From positions 1 to 15,801 of the forward strand of contig RZYK01000028.1 of NCBI GenBank assembly GCA_009930355.1: 15,801 nt of DNA, given 5' to 3'. The DNA comes from Campylobacterota bacterium (GTDB lineage: Bacteria; Campylobacterota; Campylobacteria; Campylobacterales; Sulfurospirillaceae). Positions within the stretch are counted from its first letter, which is position 1; the number at the start of each line of letters is the position of its first letter. The translations under genes were made by a program, and so were the position numbers. Under the pieces are notes generated by a model. It ran no database searches. It saw only the letters and a program-made list of their open reading frames with translations, and was not told the DNA's origin. Below, piece by piece: positions 1 to 6,056 of the stretch.

Positions 1-13
1 TTCAAAGCACTCT

Positions 14-41
14 GTTTCAAAAAGTGCTTCAAAGAGCAAAC
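14..41 (-). repeat. CRISPR-repeat-like 28-mer at left edge (single copy)
   Basis: Read on the minus strand, this stretch begins GTTTGC and ends TTTGAAAC, the typical beginning and end of type I-B CRISPR repeats, and it lies 45 nt after the cas8b stop. Only one copy is visible before the window ends. A 7-bp inverted repeat (5-11 with 23-29) runs across its end, which is unusual for a repeat/spacer boundary. The stretch also lies inside an ORF open to the edge (ATG at 50 to 48, at least 16 codons, poor ribosome binding site, no recognisable similarity to a Cas7 start). It could be the first repeat of an array, the beginning of a gene, or chance. The 1-86 stretch holds nothing else I can name. 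Confidence 0.2.
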
Positions 42-86
42 CAATCTCATACTTTTTTTAAATTTTTTCTCGATTTAAGTTATTCT

Positions 87-2048
87 TTATAAAACGGCTG
101 TAGTAGTTGTGGTATCATTTTCTGTTGTCTCATCTTCATCTTTTGGTTGGATTGGGTCTTTATCTGATTTTACATTGTTATAAAGCTCATTACCTAAAAA
201 GAGTCCAAAAATAAACTCATCTTTGTTAAATGTATTATCATTGATATGTAACATCTCTTGGGTAGAAAGTTTTATATTAATACTTTGCAAACTTTCAAAC
301 TCATGAAATTTTGTTTTAGCAAAAATCTCATTCATAAATGTTTGTACAGAAGTAAGGTTATTTCTCTCAATTCGTTTACCTACAAATGCCAATGACTTTT
401 TATCATAATTATTAATGGACCAACTTAATATTTTGATAGCAAGTCCCACACAAGCTCCCATTTTCATAGATGACGAATCTTTGACTAAATTACCATTTTG
501 TAAAAAATAGGTCAATTTTTCTTCGTAGCTTTTACCTACAAACATCTCTTTTTTTTCTCCTTCTCCCATTGCGCTTTCTCCTTTATTGATTTTTGTTACC
601 CAGTGTAAAAATATATAATGCTTAAGAACATCACCATAATAGTATTTTTGTTTATTGTCATCACTTTTGCTAATTCCATACTGCATCTTTTCATTCATAA
701 ACAACATAAGTTGGGTTCTATCAATTACATCATTCAAAGCAATTTTCCTAAAAAGTGCCGTTCTCATTTTTTTGTAGCTATCTTGCTCATTTTTTTTGTA
801 AAAAATATGATAAATATGCTGTTGCCAACTATATTTATCAAGTTTTCTATTAAATTCTTGAGCATAAAACTCTTTTAATGCTTTAAAAACTTCAACATTT
901 TGAATCAAGGTAGAAGGAATCACATCTTTGATATATTCCACCACATTGTTGCCTGTTTTGGTTGGTTCATTGAAATAAAAATTTAATAACAGTTCATTTT
1001 CATATTCAAAAAATTCACTCACTACATCAAATAATCCATCAAAATTTCCTTGTGCTTCTTGAGCATATTTTTGAAACTCTTTTAAAGTAATTTCATTCAA
1101 GCATGTTGCTGTAATATATGAGTTCAAACCCATAAAATAAAAACGATTATAGCTTTCTAAGAAAGTTGTTCCTGTCATAAAATCGATGTAAGCTTCTTTT
1201 GATAATACAAAAAGATTTTTATCATCTATTAGATTATATTTGACATTAACTTTATCAGTAGAAAATGGATAGTAAAAACTTCCACTTGGATAGTAAAGAA
1301 AATCTTCTTTTTGTGTGATATTGCATATGCCTTGTTTTGGTTTGACAAATTTACCAGATGTATTATTGAATTCAATGTTTTCAAATACTTTATAAAACAA
1401 TTTTTTTTCATAAAAATATGATTGAAAATTTTGATGTTTAATAGCAATAATTATTGGGATTTTCTTAGATAATTGATTAATTTTGGATATAGATAAGTTT
1501 TCTTTTTCAGTGTCCTTAATCTTTTTAGATACCATTGATGATAATTTTTCAATTGCTTCTATGTTTTTTAAAAGTACTGTAAAATATTTTGTTATTCTTG
1601 GATAAAAAATAATTTGACTATCTAACATCAAGTCCAATATTTGATTGTAAACTTTTTTTCTTGTTTCTTTATCTTGTTTCTTTCTTTTAATTTTATTATT
1701 TTCAAATGTATCGTACATAAGGCTATGTAAAGTTGAGAAAATAATTGAGTATTTTGTTTCAGTAACGAGAAAATTTAATATTTGTTCAATCAAGCTAGCT
1801 CTATTTTCAAAAATGAATGAACTTGGTAACAAATATAACATATTACCTTTTTTCCCTCTATGCACACCACATTCCAAATATTTTTCAATATCATTGGTAT
1901 ATTGTATGGTTTCATTGGGGATAAATGTAAAATCTTTGCCATCCCATTTTAAAGTAATTTCGACATAAAACTTTGGCAAATCTTTGAATGTAAAAACAGA
2001 ACCTAGTTTATTTGATACTTTTCCAATATCTACAATCTCTTTTAACAT
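87..2048 (-). CDS. cas8b: Type I-B CRISPR large subunit, Cas8b/Csh1-like (653 aa)
   Basis: This is probably the large subunit of a type I-B Cascade, which recognises the PAM and holds the crRNA 5' end. The call rests on position directly downstream of cas6, on length (653 aa against about 550-700 for Cas8b), and on the central segment: a residual 'GIC' where many Cas8b proteins have a zinc ribbon, then 'LSKEAYIDFMTG', 'FLESYNRFYFMGLNSY' and a C-terminal 'FIFGLFLGNELY', which resembles the F-x-LGYLLG ending of Csh1/TM1802-type proteins. The C-terminal helical part probably supplies the small-subunit function. The last residues are an acidic, threonine-rich tail. The ATG has a ribosome binding site (AAGGA, 8 nt upstream) sitting directly after the stop of the 28-aa ORF. 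The gene is strikingly AT-rich compared with ybaK at 3180. A Cas8a/Cst1 subtype is the main alternative; cas7, cas5 and cas3 would lie beyond position 1. Confidence 0.72.
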   Translation of the reverse strand: MLKEIVDIGKVSNKLGSVFTFKDLPKFYVEITLKWDGKDFTFIPNETIQYTNDIEKYLECGVHRGKKGNMLYLLPSSFIFENRASLIEQILNFLVTETKYSIIFSTLHSLMYDTFENNKIKRKKQDKETRKKVYNQILDLMLDSQIIFYPRITKYFTVLLKNIEAIEKLSSMVSKKIKDTEKENLSISKINQLSKKIPIIIAIKHQNFQSYFYEKKLFYKVFENIEFNNTSGKFVKPKQGICNITQKEDFLYYPSGSFYYPFSTDKVNVKYNLIDDKNLFVLSKEAYIDFMTGTTFLESYNRFYFMGLNSYITATCLNEITLKEFQKYAQEAQGNFDGLFDVVSEFFEYENELLLNFYFNEPTKTGNNVVEYIKDVIPSTLIQNVEVFKALKEFYAQEFNRKLDKYSWQQHIYHIFYKKNEQDSYKKMRTALFRKIALNDVIDRTQLMLFMNEKMQYGISKSDDNKQKYYYGDVLKHYIFLHWVTKINKGESAMGEGEKKEMFVGKSYEEKLTYFLQNGNLVKDSSSMKMGACVGLAIKILSWSINNYDKKSLAFVGKRIERNNLTSVQTFMNEIFAKTKFHEFESLQSINIKLSTQEMLHINDNTFNKDEFIFGLFLGNELYNNVKSDKDPIQPKDEDETTENDTTTTTAVL

Positions 2049-2060
2049 TAATGTGTTCCT

Positions 2061-2147
2061 TTACAATTCTTTATATAGTTTTATTATTGTATGCAATATT
2101 AATACAATTTCCCAAATACTTTTTATTATAGTGCTAATAATATTCAT
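2061..2147 (-). CDS. 28-aa hydrophobic small ORF between cas6 and cas8b; candidate CreT-like toxin
   Basis: The ORF runs ATG to TAA and gives a peptide beginning MNIISTIIKSIW and ending IIKLYKEL. It is preceded by an excellent ribosome binding site (AAGGAG, 5 nt before the ATG) and by a good promoter about 30-60 nt upstream. It ends 12 nt before the cas8b ATG, so it fits the operon exactly. Five of its 28 codons are ATA, including tandem ATA-ATA at codons 7-8 and 21-22. From family knowledge, CreT toxins in the cas6-cas8b gap of type I-B systems are tiny ORFs that sequester rare tRNAs, and one described type uses tandem AUA codons. The hydrophobic stretch with a Lys-rich end also resembles small membrane-acting toxin peptides. 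No homology can be claimed at this length. A plain leader peptide for cas8b translation is the sober alternative. Confidence 0.5.
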   Translation of the reverse strand: MNIISTIIKSIWEIVLILHTIIKLYKEL

Positions 2148-2176
2148 AAAATCTCCTTCAAAATTTTCTCAAGGAA

Positions 2177-2205
2177 ATTTTATCACAACAAGATAAAAAA
2201 ATCAA
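2177..2205 (-). promoter_or_regulatory. Sigma70-type promoter for the 28-aa ORF and cas8b
   Basis: On the minus strand TTGATT (2205-2200) is followed after exactly 17 nt by TAAAAT (2182-2177), with TG one base upstream of the -10 (extended -10). The expected start is near 2170, giving a leader of about 20-25 nt that contains the AAGGAG of the small ORF. An internal promoter here would let the small ORF and cas8b be transcribed separately from cas6. Confidence 0.55.
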
Positions 2206-2274
2206 ACCAATAATAGATATACTTGAATTATTGACAAAATACTAGCTTTTTGATACAATATACTTATAGCAACA
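2178..2274 (-). ncRNA. Candidate CreA-like pseudo-repeat/spacer/pseudo-repeat unit
   Basis: Two segments, 2274-2245 and 2207-2178, match at 15 of 30 ungapped positions, concentrated in TTG near the start, TAT-x-TTGT in the middle and AAA at the end. Their spacing is 67 nt, which is one repeat of 30 plus a spacer of 37 (2244-2208), normal for type I-B arrays. CreA guides elsewhere are flanked by two strongly degenerated CRISPR repeats and repress creT through Cascade. Here the second segment overlaps the promoter of the small ORF. The spacer-like part shows only short matches to that promoter and ORF: ATTTTG at 2164-2159, and AGTATTT at 2120-2114. Both are expected by chance in such AT-rich DNA. 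The native repeat is not certainly present in the window, so the call is tentative. Confidence 0.25.
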
Positions 2275-2340
2275 TATCCGCTAACCGACACATTTAATGT
2301 ATTTAAACATAATTGATATTCTTCTTTGGATTTGTTGCTA
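2267..2340. repeat. 13-bp imperfect inverted repeat between cas6 and cas8b
   Basis: TAGCAACATATCC (2267-2279) pairs with GGATTTGTTGCTA (2328-2340) at 12 of 13 positions, separated by 48 nt. The right arm begins 7 nt beyond the cas6 stop. The left arm overlaps the first repeat-like segment of the candidate guide RNA. There is no T-run after either arm, so it does not look like an intrinsic terminator. It could be an RNA fold or a pair of protein sites. Confidence 0.5.
2281..2296. repeat. 16-bp dispersed repeat, copy 1
   Basis: CTAACCGACACATTTA occurs here, inside the inverted repeat 3' of cas6, and again exactly at 4795-4810, across the stop of the FIST gene. The match ends sharply on both sides. 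Confidence 0.55.
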
Positions 2341-2346
2341 CCTCTA

Positions 2347-3063
2347 TCATCTCATCCCCTTTCCAAGCATGAACCCAGCCCCATAACTATTTTTCTCCCC
2401 CATTCCGCACGCCAACGTAACAAACGCCAGTTTCTGACTGACCTCATCTTCGTTCAGAGCGATGCGAAATTTATTTCCAAAGAAGCGGATGGATTTGCCG
2501 TCTTTGTGGATAACGATATTTTGAGGGACTTTGTTTTTGATTTCGATGAGTTGAATGAAATTATCTTTTACATGTAAAGACTCACCAAAGAAGCTTTTGT
2601 ATTTTTTTTCGGCATTTTCGTGGAGTTGACGTTGTAGTTGCATGATGTCGCCGCTTTCTTGCATCGTCCAGTATTTGCCGTTTTCTATTGAGACGATGAT
2701 CGGTGTGGCGCTGTAGAGTTCGGTGATGAAAAACTGCGGAACGGTTTTTTTGTGGGTTTCGACGACTTGTAGATTTTCATTATTGACATTTTGGCGAAGC
2801 GTTTGAGAGAGGGTGTCGATGAGCGTTTCATCGAGGGAGCGAATGGTAAAATGGTAGAGGTTGCCTTGTTGGTAGACTTTTTCAGGCTCAATGGGCAAAA
2901 GTCCTCCGAAAACGTAATATTTAAAGCCCTCTTTTTGGTGGACTTCGCTTTTGCCATTTTGGTACATCGAGAAGCTAATGTATTTGGAAAGTAGCTCAAA
3001 ACTCTCTTCAAATGCTCTATTTTTTTTCATATATGCTGTGCATTTCAGTTCAAAGTATTTCAC
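2347..3063 (-). CDS. cas6: CRISPR pre-crRNA endoribonuclease Cas6 (238 aa)
   Basis: Cas6 cuts the pre-crRNA within each repeat and gives crRNAs with an 8-nt 5' handle. The length is usual for the family. The C-terminus carries the glycine-rich loop of Cas6, 'ACGMGEKNSYGAGFMLGKG' at about residues 218-236, matching the G-x-G-x-x-N-S-x-G-x-G pattern. His42 in the N-terminal ferredoxin-like half is a possible catalytic histidine. Translation begins at GTG (3063-3061), with AAGGGG placed 6 nt upstream; no better ATG exists upstream in frame. It is the first cas gene of the operon and diverges from ybaK across a 116-bp gap that must hold promoters for both, though I see no clean -35/-10 pair for cas6. 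It contains one TTACATGTAA palindrome coding LHVK. Confidence 0.87.
   Translation of the reverse strand: MKYFELKCTAYMKKNRAFEESFELLSKYISFSMYQNGKSEVHQKEGFKYYVFGGLLPIEPEKVYQQGNLYHFTIRSLDETLIDTLSQTLRQNVNNENLQVVETHKKTVPQFFITELYSATPIIVSIENGKYWTMQESGDIMQLQRQLHENAEKKYKSFFGESLHVKDNFIQLIEIKNKVPQNIVIHKDGKSIRFFGNKFRIALNEDEVSQKLAFVTLACGMGEKNSYGAGFMLGKGMR
2567..2578. repeat. TTACATGTAA palindrome, copy 1
   Basis: Full 12-bp form TTTACATGTAAA inside cas6, read as Leu-His-Val-Lys on the minus strand. Confidence 0.7.
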
Positions 3064-3179
3064 ACAAAACCCCTTTTTTAAGATTTGATTATCTTACTAC
3101 TATTTTATGACGGTTAGATAAAATATTTCATGTTGAAAGATTTTTTGCTACCATTCGTAAAAAATTTGAGAGAAGACAA

Positions 3180-3659
3180 ATGAGCCTAAAAAAAACCAAT
3201 GCCGCGCGGTTTTTAGATACCTTAAAACTGCCTTATGAGATGAGTTCATATGAGGTGGATGAAGAAGATTTGAGTGCAACGCATGCGGCGGCATCGCTTG
3301 GCGTGGATGCTTCGTGTGTTTTTAAAACGTTGGTGGCGAGGGATGATGCTAAGCGCATTTTGGTGGCGTGCATTCCTGCGGCTTGCGAGATTGACCTAAA
3401 AGCGTTAGCCAAAGTTGCCAAAGCCAAACGGTGCGAACTCGTGGCAGTTAAAGAGCTTTTAGGACTTACAGGATACATTCGTGGTGGATGTTCACCGCTT
3501 GGAATGAAAAAACAGTATTTAACCTTTATCGACGCATCGGCTTTGCAACAGGAAAAAATTTATGTAAGTGCTGGGCTAAGAGGTGTGCAACTTGTTCTTG
3601 CCCCCTCCGTACTCACCCAAGCCACACATGCGCAATGTGAACCTCTGATAAAACATTAA
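3180..3659 (+). CDS. ybaK: YbaK/EbsC-family aminoacyl-tRNA deacylase (159 aa)
   Basis: YbaK proteins hydrolyse mischarged Cys-tRNA(Pro) and related tRNAs in the cytoplasm, protecting translation fidelity. The whole family pattern is visible: 'CVFKTLV' with Lys49 in the position of the essential E. coli YbaK lysine, 'GYIRGGCSPLGMKK' at residues 98-111, and 'YVSAGLRGVQLVL' near the C-terminus. The length of 159 aa is normal. A GAGA ribosome binding site lies just upstream of the ATG. Its base composition is clearly more GC-rich than that of the cas genes beside it, marking the boundary between the CRISPR locus and ordinary chromosome. The gene stands alone: a 44-bp gap with its own promoter element separates it from the FIST gene. 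Confidence 0.94.
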   Translation: MSLKKTNAARFLDTLKLPYEMSSYEVDEEDLSATHAAASLGVDASCVFKTLVARDDAKRILVACIPAACEIDLKALAKVAKAKRCELVAVKELLGLTGYIRGGCSPLGMKKQYLTFIDASALQQEKIYVSAGLRGVQLVLAPSVLTQATHAQCEPLIKH

Positions 3660-3705
3660 AAATTCTTTAAAAAAAGAGGTTATGCAACGCATTTATCACA
3701 CTTAT

Positions 3706-3715
3706 GCTATACAAT
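3706..3715 (+). promoter_or_regulatory. Extended -10 element upstream of the FIST gene
   Basis: The element reads TGCTATACAA(T). It would start transcription near 3722 and so exclude ATG codons at 3704 and 3719 as starts. No -35 box is evident, which is common in Campylobacterota. Confidence 0.4.
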
Positions 3716-3742
3716 AGCATGATAAAAGTATGGGAGTGTGGG

Positions 3743-4798
3743 ATGTTTGAACATGTCTCTTTTTATAAAACACTAGAGAGCTTCGAAAAATCAGTTAAAT
3801 CTGGTACATACCTTCTTATGATTGCGCAAGAGACACTTTTTTTAGAACTTCCCAAAAAAGAGGGTTTGGTTTATGCAGGGGCTATTTTTCCAAAGATCAT
3901 TTTTAAACAAAAGACTTATGCCAGTGGTCTTATTGCCGCAAGGCTTGCTAAAACGTCTACATTACATGTTATGGATATACATAAAGAGTGCAATCCCCTC
4001 TCCTGTATTCACAATAGCCATTCTATTTTTACGATTGTGGATGGCTATTCAGCTGCTATTTATGATTTTTTAGAAAATCTTTATACCCTCATTCCAGAAA
4101 CATGTAAACTTATAGGTGCGGGTTCTGGAAAAAATACGCTGATTCAAGAACTAACTATTTTTGATCAAACACGTTTTCATCTTGAAAGTGCTATTGTTAT
4201 CTCATCTAAGAAGAGTATTGGATTAGGTGTAAAACATGGATGGAAGCCTTTACATGGTCCTTTAATTGCTTCTCAATGCCATGATACAACCATTGAAAAA
4301 ATGAATTATAAAGATGCCTTTGAAGTGTATAAAAATGCTATAGAAACTGAAAGTACTTTACGTTTTGATACCACACCATTTTTCAAAATTTCACAACGCT
4401 ATCCTATAGGACTTGTTCGCTACAATCAAGATTTTCTTGTAAGAGAACCTGTTTCAACCGATGGAAAAAGTATTAAAGTGGTCGGCAAACTTGAGCAAAA
4501 TTCCATTGTTTGTATTCTTACATGTAAAGAAAATGAGCTGATTCAAGCTGCGCATGAAGCGGCTATACTTTCATGTGAGAATAGGGAAAATGAGACTGTT
4601 CACTCTGTAATGGTTGTTGATTGTATTTCACGATTTTTGGTTTTGGATAAAAAGTATTCTCAAGAGCTCAAAGCCATTGCAAAAGCATATGAACCACAAA
4701 CATTATTATGGGGTGTACTCTCTGTGGGAGAAATTGCCAATGCTAATCAAGAAGGCATTGAATTTTATAACAATACATGTGTCATTGGGACACTCTAA
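3743..4798 (+). CDS. FIST domain sensor protein (351 aa)
   Basis: FIST proteins are cytoplasmic sensory modules thought to bind small ligands, possibly amino acids, and are usually found next to or fused to signal-transduction proteins. The C-terminal FIST_C signature is plain: 'LLWGVLSVGEIANANQ' followed by 'GIEFYNNTCVIGTL' at the very end, as in other family members. The N-terminal half contains the FIST_N-like 'LIGAGSGKNTLIQELTIF' and 'SAIVISSKKSIGLGVKHGW' segments. There is no signal peptide or membrane helix. The start is placed at 3743 because GGGAG lies 6 nt before it; in-frame ATGs at 3704 and 3719 lack a ribosome binding site and fall in the probable promoter. The kinase gene follows 31 nt later, so the FIST protein is a likely input for it. 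One of the nine palindromes (4518) is read here in a different frame, as LTCK. Confidence 0.85.
   Translation: MFEHVSFYKTLESFEKSVKSGTYLLMIAQETLFLELPKKEGLVYAGAIFPKIIFKQKTYASGLIAARLAKTSTLHVMDIHKECNPLSCIHNSHSIFTIVDGYSAAIYDFLENLYTLIPETCKLIGAGSGKNTLIQELTIFDQTRFHLESAIVISSKKSIGLGVKHGWKPLHGPLIASQCHDTTIEKMNYKDAFEVYKNAIETESTLRFDTTPFFKISQRYPIGLVRYNQDFLVREPVSTDGKSIKVVGKLEQNSIVCILTCKENELIQAAHEAAILSCENRENETVHSVMVVDCISRFLVLDKKYSQELKAIAKAYEPQTLLWGVLSVGEIANANQEGIEFYNNTCVIGTL
4518..4527. repeat. TTACATGTAA palindrome, copy 2
   Basis: Ten-bp core inside the FIST gene. It is read in a different codon phase from the other genic copies, which argues that the DNA rather than the peptide is conserved. Confidence 0.7.
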
Positions 4799-4810
4799 CC
4801 GACACATTTA
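4795..4810. repeat. 16-bp dispersed repeat, copy 2
   Basis: Exact copy of 2281-2296, overlapping the stop codon of the FIST gene and ending 19 nt before the kinase start. Confidence 0.55.
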
Positions 4811-4829
4811 GTACAAAGGATTTTAAGCA

Positions 4830-6056
4830 ATGCGCCATTTAAATGAACAGCTCTTCATTGCTTTTGAGTGTATCAGCGCTATTGGTAGCTCTTTGGATTT
4901 AAAAATAATGGTTGAACAATTTCAAAAGGTCTTTGCACGTAAAACCGGGGCTTTAGCCTCAATTTATTGGTATTATGATGAAAGACAACACACCTATACA
5001 CAACTTTCATTTCAAGGTAAAAAAGCTTTTTTACCTCTGTTTAAAACACCCAAAACATGCATACCTTGTCCTATTCTCTCTTTGGATGAAACAAAAACAA
5101 AAAATCTTTTACATGTAAAGATTGATGAGGATTGGATGGTTTTTTTATTTCATGCTCCCTATACAGAAATTGAACTCATTAAAAATATGCTTGAATCATT
5201 TAAAGAGAAGCTTGAAAATGCTGTACATGGATGTAAAAATCACTCAGAACTTATAGGAATCAATCAAAAATTAGAGCGCCTTATTCAAGAAGAAGTGGCA
5301 AAAAATAGAGAGAAAGATCAGCATATTTTACAACAATCTCGTTTGGCACAAATGGGTGAGATGATTAGCATGATAGCCCACCAATGGCGCCAACCTTTAA
5401 GTTCTATTTCAACCGTAGCAGCATCCCTTAAACTTAAACTCTCTCTCAATCGTTTTGATTATACAACCAAAGAGCAAGAAGAAGCCAACAAACTTTTTTT
5501 ACAAGAAAGCATGAACAAAATTGAATCGTATGTACGCTTTCTTACGCATACAATTGATGATTTTCGTAACTTTTTCAAACCCAATAAACAAAAAGAGAGT
5601 ATAACGCTCTCTCAGCTTGTCAACCGCACATTAGGTATTATTGGTAAAGCCTTAGAAGTCAACGGAATTACCCTTCATGTTCAAACCAACACAACCCATG
5701 AAGTTTTAACCTACGCCAATGAAATGATGCAAGTCATTTTAAATATTCTCAAAAATGCAGAAGATATTATTAAAGAACGTGAAGTCAAAAATCCACAAAT
5801 TCACATTACGCTAAGCTCAGATAAAACATGGCAGATCATTACTATCGAAGACAATGCTGGAGGAATTAAAGAAGAAATTCTTCCCCATATTTTTGCTCCC
5901 TATTTTTCAACAAAAACAGACAAAAATGGAACAGGACTTGGACTTTATATGTCTAAAACCATTGTTGAAGAGCATTGCGGTGGGCAAATCATGGCAAGCA
6001 ATGGAGCATATGGCGCTCTTTTTACCATTAAGCTGAAAGAAGATGCTACCCCATGA
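4830..6056 (+). CDS. Soluble sensor histidine kinase (408 aa)
   Basis: This cytoplasmic kinase has no membrane segment or signal peptide. Residues 1-140 form a sensor region of about GAF size, without a recognisable family. A coiled coil follows (about 140-175), then the transmitter: H-box 'MIAHQWRQPL' with phospho-acceptor His184, N-box 'NILKNAEDI' (Asn309), G1 'EDNAGGI' (341-346), F-box 'IFAPYFSTK' and G2 'GTGLGL' (367-372). All residues needed for activity are present. AAGGA lies 9 nt before the ATG. The gene overlaps the next kinase by 4 nt (ATGA), so the two are translationally coupled. There is no receiver domain of its own; the partners are probably the three receiver proteins in the same cluster. 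The FIST protein immediately upstream is the likeliest signal source. Confidence 0.92.
   Translation: MRHLNEQLFIAFECISAIGSSLDLKIMVEQFQKVFARKTGALASIYWYYDERQHTYTQLSFQGKKAFLPLFKTPKTCIPCPILSLDETKTKNLLHVKIDEDWMVFLFHAPYTEIELIKNMLESFKEKLENAVHGCKNHSELIGINQKLERLIQEEVAKNREKDQHILQQSRLAQMGEMISMIAHQWRQPLSSISTVAASLKLKLSLNRFDYTTKEQEEANKLFLQESMNKIESYVRFLTHTIDDFRNFFKPNKQKESITLSQLVNRTLGIIGKALEVNGITLHVQTNTTHEVLTYANEMMQVILNILKNAEDIIKEREVKNPQIHITLSSDKTWQIITIEDNAGGIKEEILPHIFAPYFSTKTDKNGTGLGLYMSKTIVEEHCGGQIMASNGAYGALFTIKLKEDATP
5108..5119. repeat. TTACATGTAA palindrome, copy 3
   Basis: Full TTTACATGTAAA inside the soluble kinase gene, read as LHVK. Confidence 0.7.

Noticed and set aside
618..878. 86-aa plus-strand ORF within cas8b
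   Set aside because: It is a hydrophobic shadow frame in AT-rich DNA, antisense to a well-supported gene, with no ribosome binding site.
1984..2196. 70-aa plus-strand ORF across the cas6-cas8b gap
   Set aside because: It has no ribosome binding site and is composed of codons expected from AT-rich antisense; the minus-strand small ORF with promoter and SD explains the region better.
2208..2244. Spacer-like segment as a proven guide to the small-ORF promoter
   Set aside because: Only 6-7-nt matches were found by eye, which are expected by chance in such AT-rich sequence, so no target is claimed.
2267..2340. Terminal inverted repeats of a small mobile element
   Set aside because: The 74-bp unit has no target-site duplication, no ORF and no second copy in the window; only the 16-bp part recurs.
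2267..2340. Intrinsic terminator of cas6
   Set aside because: The loop is 48 nt and no T-run follows the stem on the minus strand.
3704..3742. Longer N-terminus of the FIST protein
   Set aside because: The extra 13 codons overlap the probable -10 element, and neither upstream ATG has a ribosome binding site; GGGAG precedes 3743.
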